A DNA stretch of 64,000 nt from Sarocladium kiliense. Taxonomy: Eukaryota; Ascomycota; Sordariomycetes; Hypocreales; Sarocladiaceae. Both the position numbers and the translations under genes were made by a program. The stretch spans positions 4,712,001 to 4,776,000 of the forward strand of contig JAUZTG010000029.1 of NCBI GenBank assembly GCA_030734395.1, in the 5' to 3' direction. Positions 52,552 to 62,800 of the stretch are shown here, in pieces. Every line of letters begins with the position of its first letter. Position 1 is the first letter of the stretch. The notes under the pieces are model-generated. The model was not told the origin of the DNA. It saw nothing but the letters and a program-made list of their open reading frames with translations, and did not search any database.

Positions 52552-55416
52552 ATGACCATTATATGCTGCGGTTGCTTCATTTGGAGAGAGGGGTCTCCAG
52601 TCTATCTTCCCCAAGTCGCCACTCAAACTCACGCAACCCTCTTCTCATCAACTTCTCGCACAGTTCTCACCCAAAAGTTTGTTAATCCGAACAAAGACGT
52701 CGGCCTCGAAGAGGTCAATTACTCCTTCCCGCTTTACGATGGCGTGTCAGTCGCCGGCTTCACTTGCAAGATCGGGGATCGAACCATCAAGGGTGAAGTC
52801 AAGGAACGCGAGCAAGCGAGAAAGGAGTATAACCAGGCCAAGGAAAACAGCCAGTTTGCCGGGCTTCTACAAAGAGCAGAGAAGTCTGCGGATGTCTTCA
52901 TGACAAGCCTGGGCAATGTTCCCGCCGGTGGGAACGTCTCAGTCGAAATCGCCTACCTAGGCGAGCTCAAGCATGATGCAGAGGTCGACGGTCTACGCTA
53001 CACGGTCCCAAGCATCATAGCTCCCAGATATGGGCAGGCCGAGTCTTTTGAAGGGGCTGACAATGTCGCAACTAATAGTATGTCCATCACGGTCGACGCA
53101 GAGATGCCTTCCGCCATCAAATCAGTGCAATCGCCGTCTCATGCCGTGTCGGTTAATATTGGCACGACAAGCATAGAGCCTGATGCGGAACCTACCTTCA
53201 AGCGTGCATCTGCGTCACTGTCCTTGCAATCCCCCCGTCTCGAAAAGGACTTCATCCTTCAGATTGTCGCCGCTGACCTGGGCCAACCAAGCGCAATGAT
53301 GGAGACGCATCCCAACTTGCCGAACCATCGCGCACTGATGACAACACTCGTACCCAAGTTCGGTCTGCCACCTATCAAACCCGAGATTGTGTTCATCTGC
53401 GATCGAAGTGGAAGTATGAGTGGTCGGATTGAAGACCTAAAGTCTGCCCTAGGCATTTTCCTCAAGTCGCTACCACCTGGCGTCAAGTTCAACATTTGCA
53501 GCTTCGGAACGCAGTTCAGCTTCCTCTGGGAAAAGTCCTCTTCATATACCGAGCAGTCTCTTGAAGAGGCGCTAAAGCATGTCGCTGGGTTTCAAGCCAA
53601 CTTCGGTGGTACACAAATCTTCGCCCCCATGAAGGAAACTCTCGCTCGGCGCTTTCAGGACATCGAACTCGAAGCCATCCTGCTCACGGATGGTCAGATT
53701 TGGGACCAGGACAAGCTATTCGATCTCATCAAGTCGGAGGTTGCTTTAAGCTCGGGGGCCGTCCGGGTCTTCACTTTAGGTGTTGGTTCCGGTGCTTCAT
53801 CTTCGCTGATTGAGGGAGCGGCTCGTGCGGGAAACGGTGCAGCTCAAACCGTGACTGAGGGCGAAAAGATGGATAAGAAGGTCATCCGTACTCTGAAAGC
53901 GTCTCTGAGCCCTCACGTTACCGACTACACACTCGAGATCAAGTACGAAAAGGATGATACCGACGACTTTGAGCTGGTGGAAAAGGTTATGGCAAATGTG
54001 TCGATTGACACAGTTACAGATTCAACCATGACCGACAAGTCTGATGAAGGCATACAGGCAAAACCCGTCACTACATCGCTATATGACCCATCGTACCAGG
54101 ATGACACAACGACTCCAAAACCGCCTTCACACAAAGAAAAGTACGCAGATCTACCCGCAGTACCTTCACCGTCATACCTCCAGGCTCCGTACAAAATTCC
54201 GCAACTATTCGCATTCAACCGCACCACAATCTATGTTCTCATGTCGGAGTCAACACCAGGCCGACGGGCCAAGTCGGTTGTGCTTCGCGGGACCTCAAAA
54301 CAAGGACCTCTAGAGCTGGAGGTTGAGATCCAACACCTGGAGAATGAAGGAGAAACCATTCATCAGTTAGCTGCCCGGAAAGCTGTCCAAGATCTTGAGA
54401 GCGACGGCGGCTGGCTTGCAGCCGCACGTACGAGCTCTGGTAATCTGTTCAAGGACGCCAAAGCCAGCCAGTTCTCTGAACTGGTGGAGAGAGAGGCTGT
54501 AAGGCTAGGTATCAAGTATCAGGTCAGCGGCAAGTGGTGTTCCTTCATTGCAGTAGAGGAAGGGGATGGCACTGATAAAGGCACGTCCGAGTTGGGAGAG
54601 TTCAAGGTCATCAAAGAGTCAAGCAAGCCGCCATTCCTCGGCCGATCACGCGGCATGCGCAATTTCATGCAAGGGGTCCGCGACAGAGCTCGAACGGCAG
54701 CACCTCCGCCGCCAGCGCCGATGGCAGCGTCTGCCGTGCAAGGGCGAACACGACTGTCGATGAAGACGAGCTCGGTTCCACAGTACTCAATGTCAGCAGG
54801 TGGTTCATCGGGATCAGAAGAGATGTTTTCTCCTGACTTCATTGAGACGTCTCACTCAGCTCAGCAAGTTGACGCTTTTGGGGACACTCCGGAGGGGTTG
54901 CTGGCACAGTATTCGGGGTCATACGACCTGGCTGCACAAAATCCTTTGCCAGATGAGGACAGTGATGACGACCTCAACCAAATTGTTTCGACTGAGATGT
55001 CACCTGCGAAACAGAGCCTGGCGGGTAGGCAGAGGGCAACCAAAAAGAAGAAGACTAGCCACGAATCATCTCTTAGCCCCCCAGGTGCGAGTCCCCCCGA
55101 TGCGCTTCGCAGGCTAGTCGCGATGCAATCCTTCGTTGGCGCATGGACCTGGACGTCAGAGCTAGAAGAGGTCATCGGCGCGGAGCAACAGAAGCTTTTG
55201 TCTCTGCACTGGCCTGGCAGCGCGGACGACAACAAGGATCAGGTATCAGCAACGGTCTGCGTGATCCTCTTCTTCCGGAAGAAGCTGTCAGCCGAAAAGG
55301 AGACATGGGAAATGGTTGTGGAAAAGGCTGAGGAATATCTCGAGGCTACGACTGGTCAGACGGTGGAGGACTTGGTAAAGATTGCGGGCCAGGGCTACCA
55401 AGTTCCGGAAGCTTGA
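52552..55416 (+). CDS. VIT and von Willebrand factor A domain protein
   Basis: A cytosolic protein of 954 residues in one exon, from ATG at 52552. The VIT domain (about 15-140) carries VNYSFPLYDGVSVAGFTCKIGD and the KEREQARKEYNQAK signature. A vWA domain follows at about 279-450 with an intact metal-ion-dependent adhesion site: DRSGSM at residue 284 and the later Thr and LLTDGQIW segments. The C-terminal third has a low-complexity part with Asp/Glu/Ser and the basic patch RATKKKKTSHES. A final helical domain (about 855-954) begins MQSFVGAWTWTSELEEVIG. VIT/vWA proteins occur in many filamentous fungi and slime moulds; in animals the pair is found in inter-alpha-trypsin inhibitor heavy chains and PARP4. 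The fungal role is unknown. Confidence 0.92.
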   Translation: MTIICCGCFIWREGSPVYLPQVATQTHATLFSSTSRTVLTQKFVNPNKDVGLEEVNYSFPLYDGVSVAGFTCKIGDRTIKGEVKEREQARKEYNQAKENSQFAGLLQRAEKSADVFMTSLGNVPAGGNVSVEIAYLGELKHDAEVDGLRYTVPSIIAPRYGQAESFEGADNVATNSMSITVDAEMPSAIKSVQSPSHAVSVNIGTTSIEPDAEPTFKRASASLSLQSPRLEKDFILQIVAADLGQPSAMMETHPNLPNHRALMTTLVPKFGLPPIKPEIVFICDRSGSMSGRIEDLKSALGIFLKSLPPGVKFNICSFGTQFSFLWEKSSSYTEQSLEEALKHVAGFQANFGGTQIFAPMKETLARRFQDIELEAILLTDGQIWDQDKLFDLIKSEVALSSGAVRVFTLGVGSGASSSLIEGAARAGNGAAQTVTEGEKMDKKVIRTLKASLSPHVTDYTLEIKYEKDDTDDFELVEKVMANVSIDTVTDSTMTDKSDEGIQAKPVTTSLYDPSYQDDTTTPKPPSHKEKYADLPAVPSPSYLQAPYKIPQLFAFNRTTIYVLMSESTPGRRAKSVVLRGTSKQGPLELEVEIQHLENEGETIHQLAARKAVQDLESDGGWLAAARTSSGNLFKDAKASQFSELVEREAVRLGIKYQVSGKWCSFIAVEEGDGTDKGTSELGEFKVIKESSKPPFLGRSRGMRNFMQGVRDRARTAAPPPPAPMAASAVQGRTRLSMKTSSVPQYSMSAGGSSGSEEMFSPDFIETSHSAQQVDAFGDTPEGLLAQYSGSYDLAAQNPLPDEDSDDDLNQIVSTEMSPAKQSLAGRQRATKKKKTSHESSLSPPGASPPDALRRLVAMQSFVGAWTWTSELEEVIGAEQQKLLSLHWPGSADDNKDQVSATVCVILFFRKKLSAEKETWEMVVEKAEEYLEATTGQTVEDLVKIAGQGYQVPEA

Positions 55417-55916
55417 AAGTGCTGACATCAAGGGAAATCGTTGGATCGTGAAAGGTTTAGCCGTCTCACAGTGACGCTGTTAGGTCTCATTAATAGTGAT
55501 TGAATCATAAGAACTTCCAGCAGCTAGCCTCCTCGAGGCTCCCTATATTGGTTATGACAAGCTGATCGCAAGAACAGTAATTTGGTTAACTTTATTGATC
55601 GTCTGACTCCAGCCCCTGCATTCGAATGCGCATATTGTGCTTGGCGATATAAGCCATTGTCTTTCAGCGTTAGCCCGTCCAGCTCATCCATAGGAAACCT
55701 GAGAATATGTCAGCCCTACCGCCGCTAAACAGCCATGCGACCCTGGGATCCTGGCTTCAGCACCAGTGGCGCGCGCTAGGTTGCCGGGATAACTTTTGGT
55801 TGCGCAACACCTGCAGGTCGCGCCTTTAAAAGGAGGTCGTTCCCAGATAAGAGTGCTTGGGCCGAGGGCTCCTCTTTCAAACATATTAAATTGCGCCCAT
55901 TGCGCCAATTGCGAAC
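55417..55916. other. Intergenic region upstream of the second P450
   Basis: Five hundred bases between two plus-strand genes. A TTTAAAAG sequence at about 55824 could serve as a weak TATA element for the P450 that starts at 55917. Nothing else is seen. Confidence 0.45.
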
Positions 55917-57751
55917 ATGACAACTATTGTCAACACTGTCGTGCCCGTCGTGGCTCAGCGTCCGATCGCCACGAGCATCCTAGCTGTCGTCGCCGCAACG
56001 ATCGTGAGGGTCGTTCAGAAGGGCTACGTCAATCGGAAGTTCTTCAGAGATTTGGTTTGTTCACTTCAGGATCACATCTGCAGAACTACTGTTGACGATG
56101 AATACAGCCAGGCCCTCCGCACTCTTGGATATGGGGCCACCTGCCTATTATGGGTGATATGACCAAGCTCTTGACGCCGGGAGCATATCCTCATCACATG
56201 CTCGCCGAGATCGCTTACAAGTATGATCTACCAAGTGTCTTCTATCTCGATCTTTGGCCCTTCTCCTACAGCATGGTACTTATAAGGGACCCGAATCTCG
56301 CGGATCACGTGTACACAACCAAGGGCCTTCATCAACACCAAACGGGTGCTGAGTTCGTGGATCCGTACTTCGGGGAGAATGTTATCGCTGTTACCAATGG
56401 GCAGATCTGGAAGACACTTCACAATGACCTTGCGCCGGGCCTTTCCTGGTCCTCGATTCGGAACCTGACGGGCGTGGTCTTCTCTGAAGCTGCCATCTTC
56501 CGAGAGCGGCTAGGTGAACTAGCTGACAGCAATGAAGTGTTTTCGCTAGAGACTATGGTTGGGAGAATGCTCTTCGATGTTAGTGGACTGACCATCTTCA
56601 ATGAGCGTCTAAAAAGCCAGACAGGGGGAACACTATTACTTGAGAATATGACGAGGGTGATGGACCAGCTAGAACGACACACGGACCTGGCCAACCGGCT
56701 GGACCCTGTCAGAAACTTGAAGTTGATATGGCAGCTTCCTCGACTGAAGTCTAGCATCGATAAGTCAGTACGAGAGACCGTGCAAATGCGATTGGAGAAG
56801 TTGCTGGATCGCGATCAGCTGCCCTCCAGGGCCAATCCAGACAGCGTCCTCGACTCCATGCTGCGCGTCCATGTTCAGAAAGACAGGGAGGGCAAAGGTG
56901 AATTGAAGAGAACCAGGAAGCTACCTGAATACGTGATGCAAATCATTGTCGCAAAGTAAGTCTCCAGGAACCTCGTCCCGGAAGCGATTGTTTGAGGCTG
57001 ACGAAATATAGTGTTCAAGGCCTCCTTGCAGGTGGATCCCAAACAACCCGCGATACTTTCAGTGTAAGGACTTATAGACCCCGTGGCACTTCCCTTGAAT
57101 TTGGGACTGATCCCTATGTTGTAGTATGTGATGATGCTACTCAGCAAAGCCCCAGAAGTCAGGGCTAAAATCCGCACCGAGGTTGGGACTTTGTTGGGCA
57201 CCAGCTTCGATGTTGTCTCCAACACTACGATCGAGAACCCCGAGCTACTGCAGCACCTTCCATTCACGGAGGCAGTAATCTTTGAAAGCCTTCGCCTTTT
57301 TCCGAATTCCCTGATCGTCAAGGGTGCTAAAGATCCGCGCCAAACCTTGGAACACGATGGGCGTCAGCTTCCGATCGGTAACAACCTCATGATCGTCGAA
57401 GCCCTCTCTGACTTCGGATACAACGAAAATTACTTCGCTGACCCGCTGGAATTCCGCCCTGAACGATGGCTGGACGAGAAGAATAAGTTACCAAGGTCTT
57501 ACGTTCGAACATTCGGAAGACCTCCCAGGCAATGCATGGGGAGGAATTTAGGGATGAATGAGCTTTTGATCCTCATCGCCTCGACCATTTTCGACTTCGA
57601 CTTCAAGTGTCACGGATTAAAGCCCAACGAAACTCCTCGAGTGTCGCATACAAATCTTGATCTCATCTATGGCGACCGGGCTTTCCAAACCCAGGGGATG
57701 TCTGCAAAGCCGCCGGAGGGAATGATGATGACTGTGCAGCGACGAGAATAA
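55917..57751 (+). CDS. Cytochrome P450 monooxygenase (second), atypical core motifs
   Basis: Four exons, 55917-56054, 56108-56955, 57012-57063 and 57125-57751 (introns 53, 56 and 61 bp), give 554 residues. The N-terminal helix (IATSILAVVAATIVRVV) is an ER anchor. Splicing of intron 1 restores the hinge PGPPHSWIWGHLPIMGD. Exon 3 encodes only the I-helix, NVQGLLAGGSQTTRDTFS, with Gln where most P450s have Asp/Glu. ExxR is FESLRLF, and FRPERWL is normal. The heme loop reads FGRPPRQCMG; the Cys is present, but the usual Gly at the fourth position is Pro. The nearest type by look is the sterigmatocystin-cluster stcS-like CYPs. Substrate unknown; the substitutions are few and the frame intact, so it is probably functional. 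Confidence 0.9.
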
Positions 57752-60389
57752 TGAGAGCAAAAGCCGTAGAATGAGACTGCTAGTTGAGGGAACAGCCACC
57801 GCGTCTTCAAGCTCTTGCGTGGGCATCTTGGCCGTGTCAGCTTTGGTCTCAGTGACACCTTGACGCAGGTGTCGACAACGCGATCCAGCAAGGCAATGGC
57901 AGAAAATCCGATGCCAATAGCCATTTACCAAACGTTAATATACGCATTAACACGCGAAGACAAGGATTCGTATTATACCTTTGACGATCATAGTTCCCCT
58001 GTCGATCTTAGCATTGTTCCCCTTTTGACCCATGCCACAGCGTCATATCTTTCAGAGGCATCCAAGCAAGTTGAGACATTTGGGCATCTCGACTCGACAG
58101 GATCCGAACCGGACATTTGGTGCTTTTGTACGTACGTGACAGGGTAGCGCAAGGCAGTGCCCTGGACCATGCTCCTGAACCATGCTGCCCCGTGTTGGTC
58201 CACAGGGGTTGTCCGACGACAGTGGGAGCGCCTCGAACACCTCGCGCAATTGTACCTCTGTATGGTCCATCACTAAGGCAGTCGGTGCGGCCCACGAGAC
58301 GAGCTGCACGCATGTCACGAATACGACGGCATCAGTGGTTCATCCGGCTTTTGATCATATTTCCGCTTCGCTATGTCAGGAGAATAGGTGGCTGCGCACC
58401 CTTGCATCTACCTCGGCAAACTCAGATACCTACACCCGCGACTTTCGCTCCGGCAAGCCTCCTGGGCAAGGCTTGGCTTCAACTGGAGGTCACAGTCGCT
58501 CGCGTCACTTCGCCAGCTCCAATATGCAAGGGCATCACTAATCGGATGTTTTTCATCTGCCAGGCCCAAGCTCGCGGTGAACGGCTAGCTATCCGACCTG
58601 AATCAAATAGCACTACGGACGGTGATGCATGTCTGAGAATAGTACATCTCAAGCGCACGGTCCTACTCCGAAGTCGAGAGTCCAGCCTCGGATGTCACGG
58701 ACTGCTTGACAGTTTGCTGCATCCGAAACGTTGAACAGTCTGACCCTACGGCTGAAAGGGACCCTACTTCCAATGCAGGGATTGCGAGGCTTTGACGAAG
58801 TGGGATGAAAGCCGAAAGGACTGGGATGCATTGCTTTTGCTACAGTGGACTGCACAGATCGTCGATGGTAAGGTTCTCGCCAAGTCGCACTGCTCGTCTG
58901 TGAGAGTTCACGCAACTGCGCTTGAGGGCGAAATAATTTCCGCATGGCCTTGTAACTTCAATAACTCTATCAACACCGCAAGTTGGACGTCGAGGTTGTA
59001 TTGTGGTTGAACCTCAAGCCTTCTCATCAGGCTTGGCTTAGGTACCTGTGCCCAGGAGAGTTAGAACTAACGGGGGCGACGTGCAGCGAAACTAGTTTTC
59101 CTCAGGCAGGGCGACGAGTTGTTCGCCCTGTTCAGCACACGGCCAACGCACGGTGATCAGGTGACTATCTTGGAGCGACCGTTGCGGATGTGCTAAAAGA
59201 CTTAGGGCCCGTCCACCTTGCCATAGACTCCGCAATGGGTTGGCTGGACTCAAGTTGCGTTGGGTTGGACAGTCCTAAGATTGTGCTTCATCTCTCCTCC
59301 CAGAAGATCAATCTATACAGCATAACAAACACCAACCTCCGAGTATAATGATGATTTGACTCCAGGCCACTTAAAGTCAACAGAGGCAACCCATTTTCAC
59401 CTCAAAGGTCCTATCAGAATCAACACATGCTGTCCGCATTTCCCTCATGTCGAGCAGTCCGAACCGATTGGAAGGGGACCCTGGCAGCCCGCCCACGTAA
59501 ATGAAATGAGGATCGTCCGACCCAACCCAGGATATTGCACAACCGCCGCCAACCCCACGTTGCCCTGCGCTTATTACGAGTCCAGTCAGCCCGTGCCCAC
59601 CGGCAACTTAGAGACCTTGATAGGGGCCAATCCTGGTTCGGTACTTGCACAGATGCGGTAGTGACGTGCTCATCGCTCTGGAGCCGTCCGCCACACCCGT
59701 CACGAGCCTGCGGAGGGTCTAAGCACCCGCCGCTATTGAGGCATCGTTGTTTCCTGTCTGATCTGAGGATCAACCGTAAGGCCTCAAGCTCACGGCCGAG
59801 TTGTCTTGACTCAACGGTGCGACCTGCAATACGCTTAGCTGACAGTAGATGGAGACTCATAATCCTGTTTGTCTACTTGGAAGATCCTACCTGATACGGT
59901 AGTGTTGACACTCGTGCCAGGATGGAGATCGACGACCATCCTCGAAAGATGTCAAGGCCCCCCCAGCAAATGACCCCTCTTGGCTCTGCAAGGTGCAATC
60001 TCCAGGTAGCATCTCGACGACCCATACACAAGGCTTTGCCACGGACCTACGGGCGGAGCACATCCTACCATCAGCGAGTCCCGTGCTAGTCTAACGTTCG
60101 CTTTGATGGAGCAAGGCAAGGACATGCCCCCTGACTGGGACTCGTCGTGAGATGAGCACGATAGCAGGGTCCAAGAAGCCTTGAGGTACGTGATGCTTTA
60201 TTAAAGACGAGCGAGATGCCATGCCCTTCTTGCTTCCTCTCCTCTTTCACCTCTCACGCCCGGTTGGCCCCAGTCATTCTTTTGAATACAGCTTCTTTTT
60301 GCACATTTCGTGCATAGTCATTCGTTATACACAACAGCTTTCTTCAAAGCATTACAGTCATTCTTTCTGATATTCCATAGTTCGCAAGC
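57752..60389. other. Long intergenic region
   Basis: About 2.6 kb with no supportable gene, the longest such stretch here. Overlapping frames of 80-200 codons occur on both strands at 58008-58734 and 59420-59894 but share no protein-like features. The final 200 bp are C/T-rich (about 60230-60260) and lead into the wall-protein gene, consistent with a strong promoter and 5' UTR. Confidence 0.5.
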
Positions 60390-62237
60390 ATGCGTTTCTC
60401 CAACATCTTGCCCGCGGCGGCCGGTCTTGTCGGCCTCGCGTCGGCAACTCTCGGCCACCTCCCCATCGTCTCTGACCTCGTCAAGGGCACCGACAGAGTC
60501 GTCAAGCCCGTCTGCGACCTTGCTCACCACTGGGAGGACGATGTTCTCTTCAAGGGTGACGTCTCTGCCGATGTTAGCCTCGACCTCCGCCTCATCCAGG
60601 CTGCCGTTGCCGGTGAAGTTGGCATCGATGTCTCTGCCAAGTTCCTTCAGAAACCCGCTCTCCGCCTGAGCCTCGCTGGCGTCAAGGCTTTCGTCCAGCT
60701 TGACCTGTCCGCCTCTGCCAGCATCTACGAGTCCGTTGAGCTTTTTGCCACTCCCGAGCTCAGCGTCGACCTCCTCGACATCCTTGAGATCGACATCAAG
60801 GCTCTCTTCGCCCTCGACCTTGTCATTGGCTGCTCTGCCGCCATTGACGTTTCCGCCGGTGTCTACGTCTCCTTCAGCGAGGATGCTTACATCGACATCG
60901 ACCTCATTAAGCGTGACGTTCTCGACGTCAACCTCGCCAACCCCTCTATCGAGGCTCTTCCTCTCGCTATCGGTGCCAACGTCGATCTGGCCGCTGCTGT
61001 CGACCTCTCGATCGGCCTCCGTCTTCGTTCTTACATTGCCCTCGAGGCTGACATTGACATCATTGGCATTGACCTGCTTGAGGCCGGTGCTGAGGTCGCC
61101 ATCTACGTCAACCTCTTCGACTACACCACCACCCTGATCGATGGCTCTGGCGACTGCGTTGTCTCTGTCTCCAAGGATATTGCCCTCACCCTCGGTCTCG
61201 CTGTCCGCCTCAACGTCTCTATCCTGGAGCTCATTGATGTCTCTCTCACTCCCAACGTCTTCCTCACCCTCGCCACTGTTGCTGAGGCTGAGATCTGCAT
61301 GCCCGACCGTGGCGAGTTCCCGGATGGTTCCGAGCTCATTGAGGATGGTGACAACGAGGACGGCGACTCTGACAACGGCAACGGCTCCGAGGACGGTGAG
61401 GGCGAGTCTGACAACGGCAACGGTGACTCTGACAGCGGAAACGGCTCTGACAATGGTGAGGACTCTGATGAGTCTCCCGAGGGCAGCATCGAGACTCCCG
61501 AGGGCAGCATCGAGACTCCCGAGGGCAGCTTCGAGACTCCCAGCCCTGCTGTCACCGGTGCTCCCGCCGTCACTCCCCCTCCCGCTGTTACTGAGACCCC
61601 TGCTCCTGGTGGCAACGGCACTGTCCACACCAGCACCGAGAGTATCACCACCACCTACACCATCACCAAGTGCGAGATCGACGTTGTCAACTGCCCCGCC
61701 AACAAGAAGACTATCATCGTCCACAGCACTGTCTACAAGTGCCCTGCCACCAAGACCAAGGTTCCTCACGTTCCTGAGATCACCAAGACCAGCGTCATGA
61801 CCCCTTGCCCTACTCCTACCACCGTCACCGTCACTGAGCCTGAGAAGCCCACTGCCACGCCTGAGAAGCCCGAGGGTGAGAAGCCTGAGAAGCCTGAGAA
61901 GCCTGAGACTCCCGAGGAGACCAAGACCCCCGAGGCCCCTGAGGAGACTGAGACCCCCGAGGCCCCTGAGGAGCCTGAGACTCCCGAGAAGCCCGAGACT
62001 CCCGAGGAGCCCGAGGAGCCTGAGGAGCCTGAGACTCCCGAGACCCCGGAGGAGCCTGTCTGCCCCGGCAGCCCTGAGTGCCCCGAGGAGACTGTCGTCC
62101 AGCCTCCTCCGGCCCAAACTGAGGGCGTCACTCCTCCCGTCAGCACCCCCACTGCCCCCGCCGAGGCCGGCGCCGGCTCTCTGACTGTCGGCATGGCCTC
62201 CGTCTTCCTTGGAGCCGTCATTGCCGTTATGGTCTAA
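60390..62237 (+). CDS. GPI-anchored cell-wall protein with acidic and Pro/Glu repeats
   Basis: One exon encodes 615 residues. A signal peptide (MRFSNILPAAAGLVGLASA) is followed by a domain of about 290 residues with few Cys and strongly alternating hydrophobic/acidic strands (such as LSVDLLDILEIDIKALFALD), suggesting an extended beta fold. Then come an acidic Asn/Gly/Asp/Ser stretch (about 315-360), three 7-residue repeats (S/T)PEGS(I/F)E, a Thr-rich part with four Cys, and a long (KPE/TPEE)n Pro-Glu segment. The C-terminus is a GPI signal: small residues (AEAGAG) then SLTVGMASVFLGAVIAVMV. The codons are almost all C-ending and optimal, pointing to high expression. The fold and role of the N-domain are not recognised; adhesin or wall-coat functions are guesses. 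Confidence 0.88.
   Translation: MRFSNILPAAAGLVGLASATLGHLPIVSDLVKGTDRVVKPVCDLAHHWEDDVLFKGDVSADVSLDLRLIQAAVAGEVGIDVSAKFLQKPALRLSLAGVKAFVQLDLSASASIYESVELFATPELSVDLLDILEIDIKALFALDLVIGCSAAIDVSAGVYVSFSEDAYIDIDLIKRDVLDVNLANPSIEALPLAIGANVDLAAAVDLSIGLRLRSYIALEADIDIIGIDLLEAGAEVAIYVNLFDYTTTLIDGSGDCVVSVSKDIALTLGLAVRLNVSILELIDVSLTPNVFLTLATVAEAEICMPDRGEFPDGSELIEDGDNEDGDSDNGNGSEDGEGESDNGNGDSDSGNGSDNGEDSDESPEGSIETPEGSIETPEGSFETPSPAVTGAPAVTPPPAVTETPAPGGNGTVHTSTESITTTYTITKCEIDVVNCPANKKTIIVHSTVYKCPATKTKVPHVPEITKTSVMTPCPTPTTVTVTEPEKPTATPEKPEGEKPEKPEKPETPEETKTPEAPEETETPEAPEEPETPEKPETPEEPEEPEEPETPETPEEPVCPGSPECPEETVVQPPPAQTEGVTPPVSTPTAPAEAGAGSLTVGMASVFLGAVIAVMV
61473..61535 (+). repeat. Three 21-bp coding tandem repeats
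   Basis: Three head-to-tail copies of CTCCCGAGGGCAGCATCGAG with one leading base lie within the wall-protein gene. They encode (S/T)PEGS(I/F)E; the third copy has TTC for ATC. Such in-frame repeats readily change copy number and can alter wall-protein length. Confidence 0.9.
61840..62060 (+). repeat. Degenerate Pro-Glu coding repeat
   Basis: About 220 bp made of variants of CCTGAGAAG, CCCGAGACT and GAGGAGCCT, encoding a Pro/Glu/Lys/Thr run between the Thr-rich part and the GPI signal. The reverse strand reads as a Leu/Gly/Arg-rich or Ser/Gly-rich low-complexity frame, which explains the long antisense open frames here. Confidence 0.85.
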
Positions 62238-62800
62238 ATTGGGACTGTATAAAGGATCCAGGTGATCACCATGACGCTAGGAAAATCTGGCGTTGTCTCG
62301 GCTGGAAAGTCGCTTATATATAATAAGTAATTCGATTCTTATCATGACGTTCAATGGAGCCTTTGTTGTTGAGACTGTAATCATGAGATGTTTGTGACAA
62401 GACCCTAAGTCAATTACATAACAAGAACTTCATATCCTGCTTCACAGTGTCAGCTCGTCGCTTGCTGGGCGCTGATGCCTGAGGAGCGATGCCGGCTGAG
62501 CTGCACATTCCCATTCCCGGTGCTGAATCTTGATACCTGGACGGCAAGCTGCATCGACACGTCAGCGCCTGTCTTCAATGTAGGCAAACGGCAAGCCGTT
62601 TGTCATTATGTTCCAGAGAACACAGACATGACGGGTGTTCGTTCGGATTTGTTCATTGACAAGACACAATTCCATCAAAAGTCCCACTAGCATTCGATTG
62701 AGAGACGGTAGCTTCCAAGTCATCTTTCCGGAACCCAGATATCGTCATTCATCCTTGGTTCCGCTGGAGATTACGATCAGAATCCTTCTCCACATCAGCA
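62238..62800. other. Intergenic region
   Basis: About 560 bp between the wall-protein gene and the broken BTB gene. A 71-codon plus-strand frame at 62475-62690 is not protein-like. The AT-rich part at 62310-62420 is likely the 3' UTR of the wall-protein gene. Confidence 0.5.

Noticed and set aside
58008..58734. Overlapping frames of 80-205 codons on both strands
   Set aside because: No start context, domain, signal peptide or splice continuity; several frames are open on both strands at once, as in GC-rich noncoding DNA.
59420..59894. 146-codon minus and 119-codon plus frames
   Set aside because: Mutually overlapping, Arg/Ser-rich, without protein-like patterning.
60318..62117. Long minus-strand open frame (Leu/Gly/Arg-rich)
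   Set aside because: Shadow of the strongly biased codons of the GPI wall-protein gene; low complexity and no domain.
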